Made by a program: the position numbers and the translations under genes
NCBI GenBank assembly: GCA_022701475.1
Contig: JAKOOI010000174.1
Span: 1-9,526, forward strand
DNA from: Weeksellaceae bacterium
Lineage (GTDB): Bacteria > Bacteroidota > Bacteroidia > Flavobacteriales > Weeksellaceae
Length of the DNA stretch: 9,526 bases
Direction of reading: 5' to 3'
Notes under the pieces: generated by a model
What the model was told of the DNA's origin: nothing
Seen by the model: the letters and a program-made list of their open reading frames with translations, nothing else
Database searches by the model: none
Shown here: positions 1 through 5,198 of the stretch, one piece after another
Position numbering within the stretch: position 1 is the first letter of the stretch
Layout: each line of letters starts with the position of its first letter

Positions 1-980
1 TCAATATAGCTCAGGCCTGCCTGGATAAGGTTTTCAATATTGTATCTCCGCACATTATCCATTGCCGGGGAAGCATTTTTCAGCGAAGGGTTCAGCCGGT
101 AATAGTTCTTCTGGTTTTTGGTTCCCAGGGTCTGGAACATCTGGCAGAGCTGGTAGTCCACGGTTTCCGCATTGGCAGAAAGTAAAATATCGATAATCGG
201 GTTCACCCAGCCTATCTTGCCTGCCTTCTGCAGTTTCTTAAAGGTATAAGGCCGGGCTTCGATGCCCGTGCCGATAGAAACAATCAGCAGGTCGTTTACC
301 GTCGGACGGTTGGTTTTCTGATGGCTTTTCAGGACTTCCGCGAAAGGGATCTTCCGGGCTTCCGCATAGGCGCAGAGGGCAGGGTTGTTGGCAAACATGC
401 CGCCGTCGATCAGGCTGAAAATCTGCCCGTACATGGATTTGATCTGAACCGGGCTGAAGTACGTCGGTGCGGCAGAAGTTGCCCTGCAGATGTCTTTGAC
501 GTAAAAATTGTCGGTGCTCAGCCGGGCTTTCCAGGAATTGAATATTTTTGATCTTCTGTTTTCTATATCATAACTTGTTATCAGGCAGGGCTTTATTAAT
601 TCTTTTAATTCCAGGGTTCCAAAAAATTCATTAAGGTTCTTTTCAAGGGCTTCCTGGGAGATTTTTTCATTGATCAGCCCGAACGGGTTGACCATGCTTT
701 TCCAGAAAGAGACCTGAAATATGTCGCCACCCCGTTCAGCATACAGTTCCAGGCCTTTCTGGATGGAATATTTTGCTTTCCGGTGTTCATCGGGACAGAG
801 AATAATAGACGCAATCAGCCCTCCGGTACTGCTTCCCGCCACCATATCGAAGTAATCTCCGAGCTTGGCATTCGGGTTGTCGTACAACTGCAGCTGTTCT
901 TCTATGTAGCGCAGGATAATGCAGGTGATAATCCCCCTGATTCCGCCCCCGTCCAAAGAAAGAATGGTTGTCTTTTTCAT
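1..980 (-). CDS. Patatin-like phospholipase (C-terminus cut by window edge)
   Basis: The minus-strand frame is open from an ATG at 980 to the left edge, giving 326 full codons with no stop, so the protein is partial at its C-terminus. The patatin signature is complete. The glycine-rich oxyanion loop DGGGIRG is at residues 10-16, the nucleophile elbow GSSTG at 49-53 (catalytic Ser51), and the second dyad member is Asp192 in the DGG motif followed by FANNP. The stretch around 166-177 (RATSAAPTYFSP) is also typical of the family. Patatins are Ser-Asp lipid acyl hydrolases that release fatty acids from phospholipids. There is no signal peptide or membrane segment, so it should be cytosolic and act on the inner membrane face. 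Upstream lie a dyad at 1032-1065 and a promoter with a palindromic operator at 1103-1139, the same type that precedes the endolysin gene. A CBASS-type effector is possible in principle, but no cyclase gene is in view. The family call is firm; the role in lysis is inferred. Confidence 0.93.
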   Translation of the reverse strand, partial: MKKTTILSLDGGGIRGIITCIILRYIEEQLQLYDNPNAKLGDYFDMVAGSSTGGLIASIILCPDEHRKAKYSIQKGLELYAERGGDIFQVSFWKSMVNPFGLINEKISQEALEKNLNEFFGTLELKELIKPCLITSYDIENRRSKIFNSWKARLSTDNFYVKDICRATSAAPTYFSPVQIKSMYGQIFSLIDGGMFANNPALCAYAEARKIPFAEVLKSHQKTNRPTVNDLLIVSIGTGIEARPYTFKKLQKAGKIGWVNPIIDILLSANAETVDYQLCQMFQTLGTKNQKNYYRLNPSLKNASPAMDNVRRYNIENLIQAGLSYI

Positions 981-1031
981 GTTGTTTTTATACTTGTTTT
1001 TTAAGGAATACCTGACGGCTTTAGACAAGTA

Positions 1032-1065
1032 AAACCAATAGTCTCTGCAGATCAACTATTGGTTT
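1032..1065. repeat. Perfect 10-bp inverted repeat in the patatin leader
   Basis: AAACCAATAG at 1032-1041 pairs exactly with CTATTGGTTT at 1056-1065, leaving a 14-nt loop that contains the self-complementary TCTGCAGA at 1044-1051. Read on the minus strand, the stem is followed by TTTTACTTG, which is only a weak U-tract. The repeat lies between the predicted patatin promoter near 1103-1110 and the patatin start at 980. It could be a leader hairpin or attenuator, a weak terminator for transcripts coming from the endolysin gene, or a protein-binding dyad. The sequence does not decide between these. Confidence 0.55.
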
Positions 1066-1102
1066 CAGCTTTTATAAAGGGTGCTTTGGTATTTCCGTAA
1101 AG

Positions 1103-1139
1103 CAAAGGTAGGCCGGACATGCGACAGAACTTGTCGCAT
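1103..1139 (-). promoter_or_regulatory. Operator-promoter A, upstream of the patatin gene
   Basis: A perfect inverted repeat occupies 1119-1139, with arms ATGCGACA (1119-1126) and TGTCGCAT (1132-1139) around a 5-nt centre. On the minus strand it is followed by an 8-nt spacer (1111-1118) and the exact Bacteroidota -7 box TACCTTTG (1110 to 1103). Transcription would start near 1097 and give a leader of roughly 115 nt before the patatin ATG at 980. No -33 TTTG lies at the usual distance; the palindrome occupies that region. It closely matches sites B and C. The bound regulator is not known from the sequence. Confidence 0.75.
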
Positions 1140-1166
1140 TAAAAAATAAATTCAAATAAAAGAGAA

Positions 1167-1667
1167 TTATAAAATGATATAGCCGTTTTTATCCTGTTTC
1201 ATTTTCAGCAATGTCCTCCAGCTGGCCCGGATCAGCCCGTTTTTCGTACGGATTTCCTTTTTTTCGAAGTGCGGCAGGTCTTTGAAGGTCTTCCAGTTCC
1301 CGCCCCAGTCCCAGCCGTAGCGGGCAAAGATTTTCACGCATTCGTACCAGTCTGCCACCTTGTCGTTGTCCCAGTCCCTGGCAGTATCCCAGCTGGCTGT
1401 TGTTCCGTCGATCATCAGGCAGATGTCCACGGCAAGCCCGTAATTGTGGATGCTCTGTCCGGCCTTGGCGTTGGTTACCTTTTTGCCGGAAGTGATCCGG
1501 CCGATGGCGTAGAGTTTCTCCTGTTCTTCAAAGCTGCGAAGGCCCTGGGTAATTCTTATTTTTGCCCTTCCGGTTAATGCTTCGTCACATTCTTTAATAA
1601 TCTGTATCACCTCTTCGCGTACGGAAGGATGAAGCTTTTCTATTCTTTGTAAAGTAATTTTGTCCAT
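1167..1667 (-). CDS. M15-family peptidase, endolysin-like (L-Ala-D-Glu or D,D-peptidase)
   Basis: This 166-aa protein carries the M15 zinc-peptidase pattern. The GLRS segment lies at residues 42-45, the SxHxxGxAxD motif at 72-81 supplies ligands His74 and Asp81, and DLPHFE at 130-135 supplies Asp130 as likely catalytic residue and His133 as third zinc ligand. Size and motif spacing fit phage endolysins of the Ply500/CwlK type, which cut the peptide part of peptidoglycan. There is no signal peptide, so it would need a membrane lesion to reach the wall, and no holin is visible. The start at 1667 (MDKITL) is chosen over an upstream in-frame ATG at 1715, because 1715 lies inside operator B and upstream of the predicted transcription start near 1686. 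The gene points toward the patatin gene and no clear terminator separates the two, so read-through is likely. Confidence 0.93.
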   Translation of the reverse strand: MDKITLQRIEKLHPSVREEVIQIIKECDEALTGRAKIRITQGLRSFEEQEKLYAIGRITSGKKVTNAKAGQSIHNYGLAVDICLMIDGTTASWDTARDWDNDKVADWYECVKIFARYGWDWGGNWKTFKDLPHFEKKEIRTKNGLIRASWRTLLKMKQDKNGYIIL

Positions 1668-1691
1668 ATAATAAGTTTTAGGTCTGGAAAA

Positions 1692-1727
1692 CGAAAGTAG
1701 ACCGGGGTACGACAAAACGTGTCGTGT
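1692..1727 (-). promoter_or_regulatory. Operator-promoter B, driving the endolysin gene
   Basis: The palindrome at 1707-1727 has perfect inner arms ACGACA (1709-1714) and TGTCGT (1720-1725). On the minus strand a 7-nt spacer (1700-1706) leads to TACTTTCG (1699 to 1692), a one-mismatch match to the TAnnTTTG -7 box. The expected transcription start near 1686 leaves only about 20 nt before the endolysin ATG at 1667. A run of six A (minus strand, 1727-1732) abuts the palindrome upstream. The layout copies sites A and C. Confidence 0.7.
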
Positions 1728-1824
1728 TTTTTATCAATTCCCCCGATAATTTTTTTAATTCTGTAAATATTTTTAAATCAGATTGTTGTGAATTATTTGT
1801 TGATTTCAGTCAAAAAAAAATATA

Positions 1825-1861
1825 ATGCGACAAGTTTTGACGCATTGCCTGCTGATCTTTG
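1825..1861 (+). promoter_or_regulatory. Operator-promoter C, driving the small-gene operon
   Basis: The 21-bp element at 1825-1845 begins ATGCGACA and ends TGACGCAT. It is a palindrome apart from one mismatched pair, and it differs from site A read on the minus strand at only two positions. An 8-nt spacer (1846-1853) leads to GATCTTTG (1854-1861), one mismatch from TAnnTTTG. Spacer length and order match site A. Nine consecutive A residues (1812-1820) precede it, like an UP element. Predicted transcription starts near 1868. Confidence 0.7.
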
Positions 1862-1979
1862 CTGCAGATAAAAAAACACGATCTCTGTATGCTGTCTGTT
1901 TTTCTTTCCGGCCGTCCGGATCCAACTGAGCAGCAGGATACACATCAGACACTAATCAATAACAATAATTCAATGCAAA

Positions 1980-2291
1980 ATGGAAATGATCAATTATGAA
2001 AATTCAACGCTGTCCTTAGACAGTATGTATCATGTACTGGGATGGTATGACAGGGTTTCGATCCACAGGCACCTTCAGGAAAAAAACGGGCTTACCGTAA
2101 AAGCGGAAAAACTGCTCAACTTCGTACAGGAATACCAATGGCATCCGCCGAGGATGAAATACAGCCAGAACAGTACGCTGGAATATTATGATCCTAAAAC
2201 GGGCTATTGGCTGCCCGCTGCAGAATACAGCAAAAATCATCCTCAGTTCACAGCAGCCGTTTACGATTGCCTGAATATCCCGAATCAGTAA
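1980..2291 (+). CDS. Small protein of unknown function, first gene of operon C
   Basis: The product is 103 aa, soluble and rich in aromatic residues (Tyr, Trp, His), with no membrane segment or signal peptide. Residues around 64-79 (NSTLEYYDPKTGYWLP) resemble a beta hairpin rich in aromatics. I do not recognise a family. ATG 1980 is the first start in frame; ATG 1986, two codons later, is an alternative. A tiny reading frame at 1973-1999 overlaps the start in another frame and could affect initiation. The gene lies about 110 nt downstream of operator-promoter C and 24 nt before the possible helix-turn-helix gene, so the two are probably co-transcribed. Its position next to lysis and tail genes suggests an early or regulatory role for the element, but nothing in the protein shows this directly. 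The antisense frame here looks like a shadow. Confidence 0.7.
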   Translation: MEMINYENSTLSLDSMYHVLGWYDRVSIHRHLQEKNGLTVKAEKLLNFVQEYQWHPPRMKYSQNSTLEYYDPKTGYWLPAAEYSKNHPQFTAAVYDCLNIPNQ

Positions 2292-2315
2292 AAAAAACCT
2301 TATCAGAAAATACTT

Positions 2316-2546
2316 ATGAAAAGCACAAAACAATCATTGGGAGCCAGAAGAAACAAACTGCTCCGTTATCAGCAGGTTATGGATGAGTTCAACAGACATG
2401 ACTGCCGCTATACGCCCATTACCGTAATCTGGAGGGAGTTCATCTATCCTAAGTTTCACATCAGCAGGGATACCCTGTACCGTATCCTGAACACCCCGAT
2501 AGAAGAGGAGCTTGAAAAAACCAATACTCCTCATTCCGCCTTATAA
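2316..2546 (+). CDS. Small basic protein, possible helix-turn-helix regulator
   Basis: The product is 76 aa. A basic N-terminus (KK/RR/R-rich, residues 2-17) is followed by a helix with MDEF at 22-25, then a segment at 34-60 (around WREFIYPKFHISRDTLYRIL). The pattern there, with IS at 49-50 followed by R, TLY and RIL, is what one expects of the turn and recognition helix of a small DNA-binding domain. The family was not recognised by name, so DNA binding is an inference. It is the second gene after operator-promoter C and could encode the protein that reads the three 21-bp sites, or act elsewhere. Its stop codon lies one base from the stop of the convergent gene at 2548, leaving no room for a conventional terminator. 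Confidence 0.65.
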   Translation: MKSTKQSLGARRNKLLRYQQVMDEFNRHDCRYTPITVIWREFIYPKFHISRDTLYRILNTPIEEELEKTNTPHSAL

Positions 2547-2547
2547 T

Positions 2548-2970
2548 TTACACGTTCGTTACTTCAAAAGTGTAGATTACTTTATAAATAATCAAACCAT
2601 TACTGCGCTTTAAACGCTTATAATTTTTTCTTTTGAGTGGGGAGCATTTTTCGGTAGGGGAAAATCCATGCAAAGCCTGGTGTACTTTCTCCATCAGAAT
2701 ATGCTCTGCCCAGCTCAGGCTTCTGTTCTCCGCTCCCTGATCCGCAATATTCAGCTTCAGCCGGAAGCTGCCCGACTGCCTGTTTTTCGGCGTCTGTCCG
2801 GGATCTTTCCCAAGGTCGTTGTACGATGCTTTAGAAATATTAAAGAGACAGCAGGGAAATTCCGGGGCTGCGGCGGCATCTGCATTCAGCTGCCCCCAGT
2901 CTTCACCGGTATAATTAAATTCCGTAATCGTGGAAAGCCGGGTCCGGATGTTTTCCAGTACATTTTTCAT
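2548..2970 (-). CDS. Putative tail terminator/completion-like protein
   Basis: The product is 140 aa with an alpha/beta pattern. An N-terminal helix (MKNVLENIRTRL) is followed by alternating beta strands (around SGSFRLKLNIAD), a helix carrying HILMEKVHQALHGF, then PLKRKN and a final strand ending YTFEV. Helix, LHG, PL-R and a closing strand are what small phage tail-terminator or tail-completion proteins (gpU, DUF3168 or Mu gp37 type) look like, and those genes usually sit just before the sheath gene, as here. The assignment rests on pattern and position and is tentative. It is unusual in being on the strand opposite the tail operon. Its own promoter may be GAGCTTTG (3004 to 2997) with TTTT 19 nt further upstream, giving a leader of about 20 nt to the ATG at 2970. 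The overlapping plus-strand frame (2668-3033) is Cys- and Arg-rich and looks like a shadow. Confidence 0.6.
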   Translation of the reverse strand: MKNVLENIRTRLSTITEFNYTGEDWGQLNADAAAAPEFPCCLFNISKASYNDLGKDPGQTPKNRQSGSFRLKLNIADQGAENRSLSWAEHILMEKVHQALHGFSPTEKCSPLKRKNYKRLKRSNGLIIYKVIYTFEVTNV

Positions 2971-2996
2971 AGGTATATATTTTATGTTAGACGGTG

Positions 2997-3027
2997 CAAA
3001 GCTCCGCCAATTCCGTGCAGGGTAAAA
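2997..3027 (-). promoter_or_regulatory. Candidate promoter of the minus-strand tail-terminator-like gene
   Basis: On the minus strand GAGCTTTG (3004 to 2997) resembles the TAnnTTTG -7 box, and TTTT lies 19 nt upstream at about 3027-3024, in the -33 position. Predicted transcription begins near 2990, about 20 nt before the ATG at 2970. No 21-bp palindrome of the A/B/C type is present. Confidence 0.4.
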
Positions 3028-3054
3028 TATTGAATAAGAGAATCGTACAGCCTG

Positions 3055-3069
3055 GTAAGAAGATCTTAC
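3055..3069. repeat. Inverted repeat upstream of the tail promoter
   Basis: GTAAGA (3055-3060) and TCTTAC (3064-3069) form a perfect inverted repeat around AGA. A second short one, CAGA-TGTG-TCTG, follows directly at 3069-3080. They are centred roughly 60-75 bp before the predicted tail-operon transcription start, a distance at which an activator could bind. No second copy was noticed in the window. Confidence 0.4.
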
Positions 3070-3095
3070 AGATGTGTCTGCAAATCTGACAACTC

Positions 3096-3127
3096 TTTCC
3101 GTATGAAGTTTTAACGCCGCAACTTTG
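3096..3127 (+). promoter_or_regulatory. Candidate promoter of the tail operon
   Basis: CAACTTTG (3120-3127) is one mismatch from the Bacteroidota -7 box TAnnTTTG, and TTTC (3096-3099) lies 20 nt upstream where the -33 TTTG is expected. Transcription would begin near 3134, with a leader of about 120 nt before the sheath ATG. Between the two boxes, AAGTTTTAACGC (3106-3117) matches half of operator C at 11 of 12 positions, but the other half is missing and its spacing to the -7 box differs. Confidence 0.5.
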
Positions 3128-3172
3128 CCTCAGAAAACAAGAGAGAACAGCTAAAATTTAAATTTTAAAAAG

Positions 3173-3259
3173 ATGCTCAAATTTCAAAAAGCAGCCACCG
3201 ACAGGTTGCAGAATTCTGTAAACAATAATTATAACACTCGTAAAAACAAAAGTAAATGA
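3173..3259 (+). CDS. 28-codon leader ORF overlapping the sheath start
   Basis: ATG at 3173 opens a 28-residue frame (begins MLKFQKAATDRLQ, basic and Asn-rich towards the end) whose TGA at 3257-3259 overlaps the sheath ATG at 3256-3258 as ATGA. That arrangement is typical of translational coupling, and the same ATGA overlap joins hub and spike in this operon. The frame lies wholly within the predicted tail leader transcript. In Mu a very small gene (gp38) also sits between the tail terminator and the sheath, so a positional counterpart is conceivable, although this frame is much shorter. It could also be chance; a 28-codon open frame is not rare in AT-rich DNA. Confidence 0.4.
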   Translation: MLKFQKAATDRLQNSVNNNYNTRKNKSK

Positions 3260-4434
3260 ACGGAGTAAAATTTGTAAGGGAAAACGGAGGTTTAAACAGA
3301 TTATTATCTGGGGAAGACCATATTTCCGGATTGGTCGTGATCGGCGAAGCAGCCGTGGCGAGCCAGATGGTACTTTCGGCAGAAGAACTTGCCGAAAAAG
3401 ACATTACAGCAGCGAAAAACCCTGTAATGCATTACCACATCAATGAGTTTTTCAGGGTAAACCCGGGAGCGAAACTCTATGTAAAAGGAGTCCTGACTTC
3501 AGACGGAACCTATCAGGAAGTAAAGCAGCTTCAGAACTTTGCGGAAGGGAAACTGAGAAGGGTAGCCGTATGCGATTTTAAAAGGCCGGTATCTGATCTG
3601 GCAGCAGCAGTAGGGAATCTGAATGAAGTTGCGGTATACCTGAGAGGATTGAACATCCCATTGAGTACCTTCTTATCGGTAAAGGTGGCCAAAGCAGATA
3701 TGACTGCACTGCCCAACCTTCATTCCCTGGAATCTGAAAACGTAAGCGTGGTACTGGGCCAGGATATGGGAGGATACGGACATTTCCTTTCTGATACCAC
3801 ACCTTCTGTAAGCGCCATCGGTGCCGTTTTGGGAGCCGGTTCCAAGGCAAAAGTACATGAATCCATCGCCTGGGTGGAAAAGCAGAACCTGGTATCCACC
3901 GCTTATCCCAAAACATGGGCCGCTGATGCTGAGCTTGCCAGGGAAATGGATATCCCGGGATTCTGTGACGGATCTCTGTTGAGCGCCTATACCCCGCAGC
4001 AGATCCAGGACATCCATGATAAAGGCTACCTCTTCGGAATGAAGTATTCCGGACAGGCCGGTACCTACTTCAACGACAGCTTCACCGCTGCAGCAATGGA
4101 TGATGATTTTGCCTACATCGAAAACAACACGGCTGTAGACAAGGCCATCCGCGAAATCAACCGCGCCCTTACCCCAAGGATTTCTTCACCGGTATACATC
4201 GACGCCGATACCGGGCACCTTGAAAATTCCGCAGTGGCCTCCCTGGAAGCCCTGTGTGATGATGTGCTCGACCAGATGGTAAGAGACGGGGAAGTAAGCG
4301 GGTACAAAGTGTACATCGACCCGGCCCAGCAGATCCTGAGGGATTCAAAGCTGAACGTGGTATTAAAAATTGTTCCTGTAGGAACACTGAGAACAATTAC
4401 TGTAAAAATAGGTTTAACATTAACAACTAACTAA
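3256..4434 (+). CDS. Contractile tail sheath protein (DUF2586-like)
   Basis: This 392-aa protein is the likely tail sheath: rings of it surround the tube and contract to drive the tube into the target cell. The C-terminal third (about 285-392) has the hallmark sheath layout. A helix with NTAVDKAIREINRAL (291-305) is followed by the segment around ISSPVYIDADTGHL (309-322), a long helix (325-343), GEVSGYKVYID (345-355), and closing strands (365-388) that would form the handshake between subunits. The N-terminal part (1-150), with VVIGEAA and a LYVKGVL-type strand, resembles Bacteroidota DUF2586 sheath proteins. Its length is within the range of small phage sheaths. It is the first large gene of the tail operon, with the tube gene 3 nt downstream. 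Its start overlaps the leader ORF stop. The sheath role is well supported by the C-terminal pattern and the gene order. Confidence 0.88.
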   Translation: MNGVKFVRENGGLNRLLSGEDHISGLVVIGEAAVASQMVLSAEELAEKDITAAKNPVMHYHINEFFRVNPGAKLYVKGVLTSDGTYQEVKQLQNFAEGKLRRVAVCDFKRPVSDLAAAVGNLNEVAVYLRGLNIPLSTFLSVKVAKADMTALPNLHSLESENVSVVLGQDMGGYGHFLSDTTPSVSAIGAVLGAGSKAKVHESIAWVEKQNLVSTAYPKTWAADAELAREMDIPGFCDGSLLSAYTPQQIQDIHDKGYLFGMKYSGQAGTYFNDSFTAAAMDDDFAYIENNTAVDKAIREINRALTPRISSPVYIDADTGHLENSAVASLEALCDDVLDQMVRDGEVSGYKVYIDPAQQILRDSKLNVVLKIVPVGTLRTITVKIGLTLTTN

Positions 4435-4437
4435 GAA

Positions 4438-4872
4438 ATGGCATTAGAATTAGAACCATTAATCAACGGAAGAGAATACGGCTGGAGTGATATCGTAGTA
4501 AATATCGGAGGCGTTCCGGTAACCGGTATCAGAGCGGTAAAGTATGAAGAGGAACAGGAAAAAGAGAATATTTACGGAGCCGGAAGGCATCCTGTAAGCA
4601 GAGGATACGGAAGAGTGAAGTCCACTGCTTCAATCACCCTTCTTTCAGGAACCCTCTTCGCCCTGAAATCCAAGGCGCCGAAAGGACAGCTTCACAGGAT
4701 TGCCCCGTTCAGTGTAATCGTAAGCTACCAGCCGGAAGCAGGACCTATCATTACCCATGTCCTGAAAAATGCCGAGTTCAAGAAGACCGCTTTCGACTGG
4801 AAAGAAGGAGACATGAGCAAGGAAGTGGAACTGGAATTATTAATCTCTCACATTGTAGACAAATCTTTATAA
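4438..4872 (+). CDS. Tail tube protein
   Basis: The product is 144 aa and mostly beta, the size of phage tail tube subunits that stack as hexameric rings inside the sheath. The sequence fits the fold: strands around INGREYGWSDIVVNIGGVPV, a GIRAVKYEEEQEKENIYGAGRHPV stretch (written here in pieces: GIRAVKYEEEQ then KENIYGAGRHPV) like the tube loop that packs against the next ring, then strands ending VELELLISHIV. It lies 3 nt after the sheath stop and 2 nt before the chaperone gene, the normal sheath-tube-chaperone order of Mu and P2. The identification rests on fold pattern and context; no catalytic residues are expected. Confidence 0.82.
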   Translation: MALELEPLINGREYGWSDIVVNIGGVPVTGIRAVKYEEEQEKENIYGAGRHPVSRGYGRVKSTASITLLSGTLFALKSKAPKGQLHRIAPFSVIVSYQPEAGPIITHVLKNAEFKKTAFDWKEGDMSKEVELELLISHIVDKSL

Positions 4873-4874
4873 TC

Positions 4875-5198
4875 ATGAATACTGAAAAAACGATCTGCGG
4901 GTTAACTGAAACCCAGATTGCCGAATTAAAAGCCCAACACGGGCTTTTAATTGAAGGCACCGTGAAACAAGGCGGCAACGAATACAAAGCCATCTTCAAG
5001 GAACCGGATTTCAAAACCCTGGAAGCCACAGGAGCCATTGCGAAAAACAATGAAATCAAAGGAACAAAGGCTCTGTTCGACAACTGCCTTATTGCAGCCG
5101 ATGAAGCCATTAAGCAAAGGGATTTCCTTCAGCTTAAAGCCGTGGAGTGTGTAGCCAATCATATGAATTCTTTCAGCGTTTCCGTAAAAAACTTGTAA
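4875..5198 (+). CDS. Tail assembly chaperone, short form (gpG-like)
   Basis: The product is 107 aa, helical and soluble, starting 2 nt after the tube stop. Its place between tube and tape measure, its size and the frameshift signal at its end mark it as the counterpart of lambda gpG, P2 gpE or Mu gp41. Such chaperones bind the tape measure and recruit tube subunits, and are not part of the finished tail. The last codons read GTA AAA AAC TTG TAA, so the slippery heptamer A-AAA-AAC (5186-5192) lies just before the stop. Most ribosomes would end at 5198 and give this form; a minority shift to -1 and add the downstream domain. Sequence identity to a named family is not claimed. Confidence 0.85.
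   Translation: MNTEKTICGLTETQIAELKAQHGLLIEGTVKQGGNEYKAIFKEPDFKTLEATGAIAKNNEIKGTKALFDNCLIAADEAIKQRDFLQLKAVECVANHMNSFSVSVKNL

Larger units (their letters stand above)
1668..1979. promoter_or_regulatory. Divergent intergenic control region
   Basis: These 312 bp between the leftward endolysin gene and the rightward small-gene operon hold promoter B and promoter C facing outward. Between them (about 1733-1824) is AT-rich DNA with homopolymer runs, in which I see no gene. The part downstream of promoter C (about 1868-1979) is a leader of roughly 110 nt. It contains a short possible hairpin, TCCGG-CCGT-CCGGA, at 1907-1920, and an 8-codon reading frame at 1973-1999 that overlaps the next gene's start. 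No tRNA or other RNA gene is apparent. Confidence 0.7.

Noticed and set aside
1..980. CBASS defence effector (CapV-like) reading of the patatin
   Set aside because: No cyclic-nucleotide synthase gene is visible and the shared operator links it to the lysis and tail element. It cannot be excluded, because the left side is cut off.
321..1004. Plus-strand open frames at 321-551 and 783-1004
   Set aside because: They lie antisense to the patatin gene, whose motifs and uninterrupted frame are clear; their products show no family pattern.
1269..1577. Plus-strand 102-aa frame
   Set aside because: Antisense to the M15 peptidase, which has all zinc ligands; a Val/Ala-rich shadow.
2016..2534. Minus-strand frames opposite the two small genes (2016-2333 and 2334-2534)
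   Set aside because: They are rich in Phe, Ile and Arg as expected for shadows, and the plus-strand frames follow a promoter and have operon-like spacing.
2668..3033. Plus-strand 121-aa frame
   Set aside because: Cys- and Arg-rich shadow of the minus-strand tail-terminator-like gene, which has a sensible alpha/beta pattern and its own promoter-like sequence.
3153..3166. AT-only palindrome AAAATTTAAATTTT
   Set aside because: Perfect palindrome, but made only of A and T in an AT-rich leader, so it is easily due to chance.
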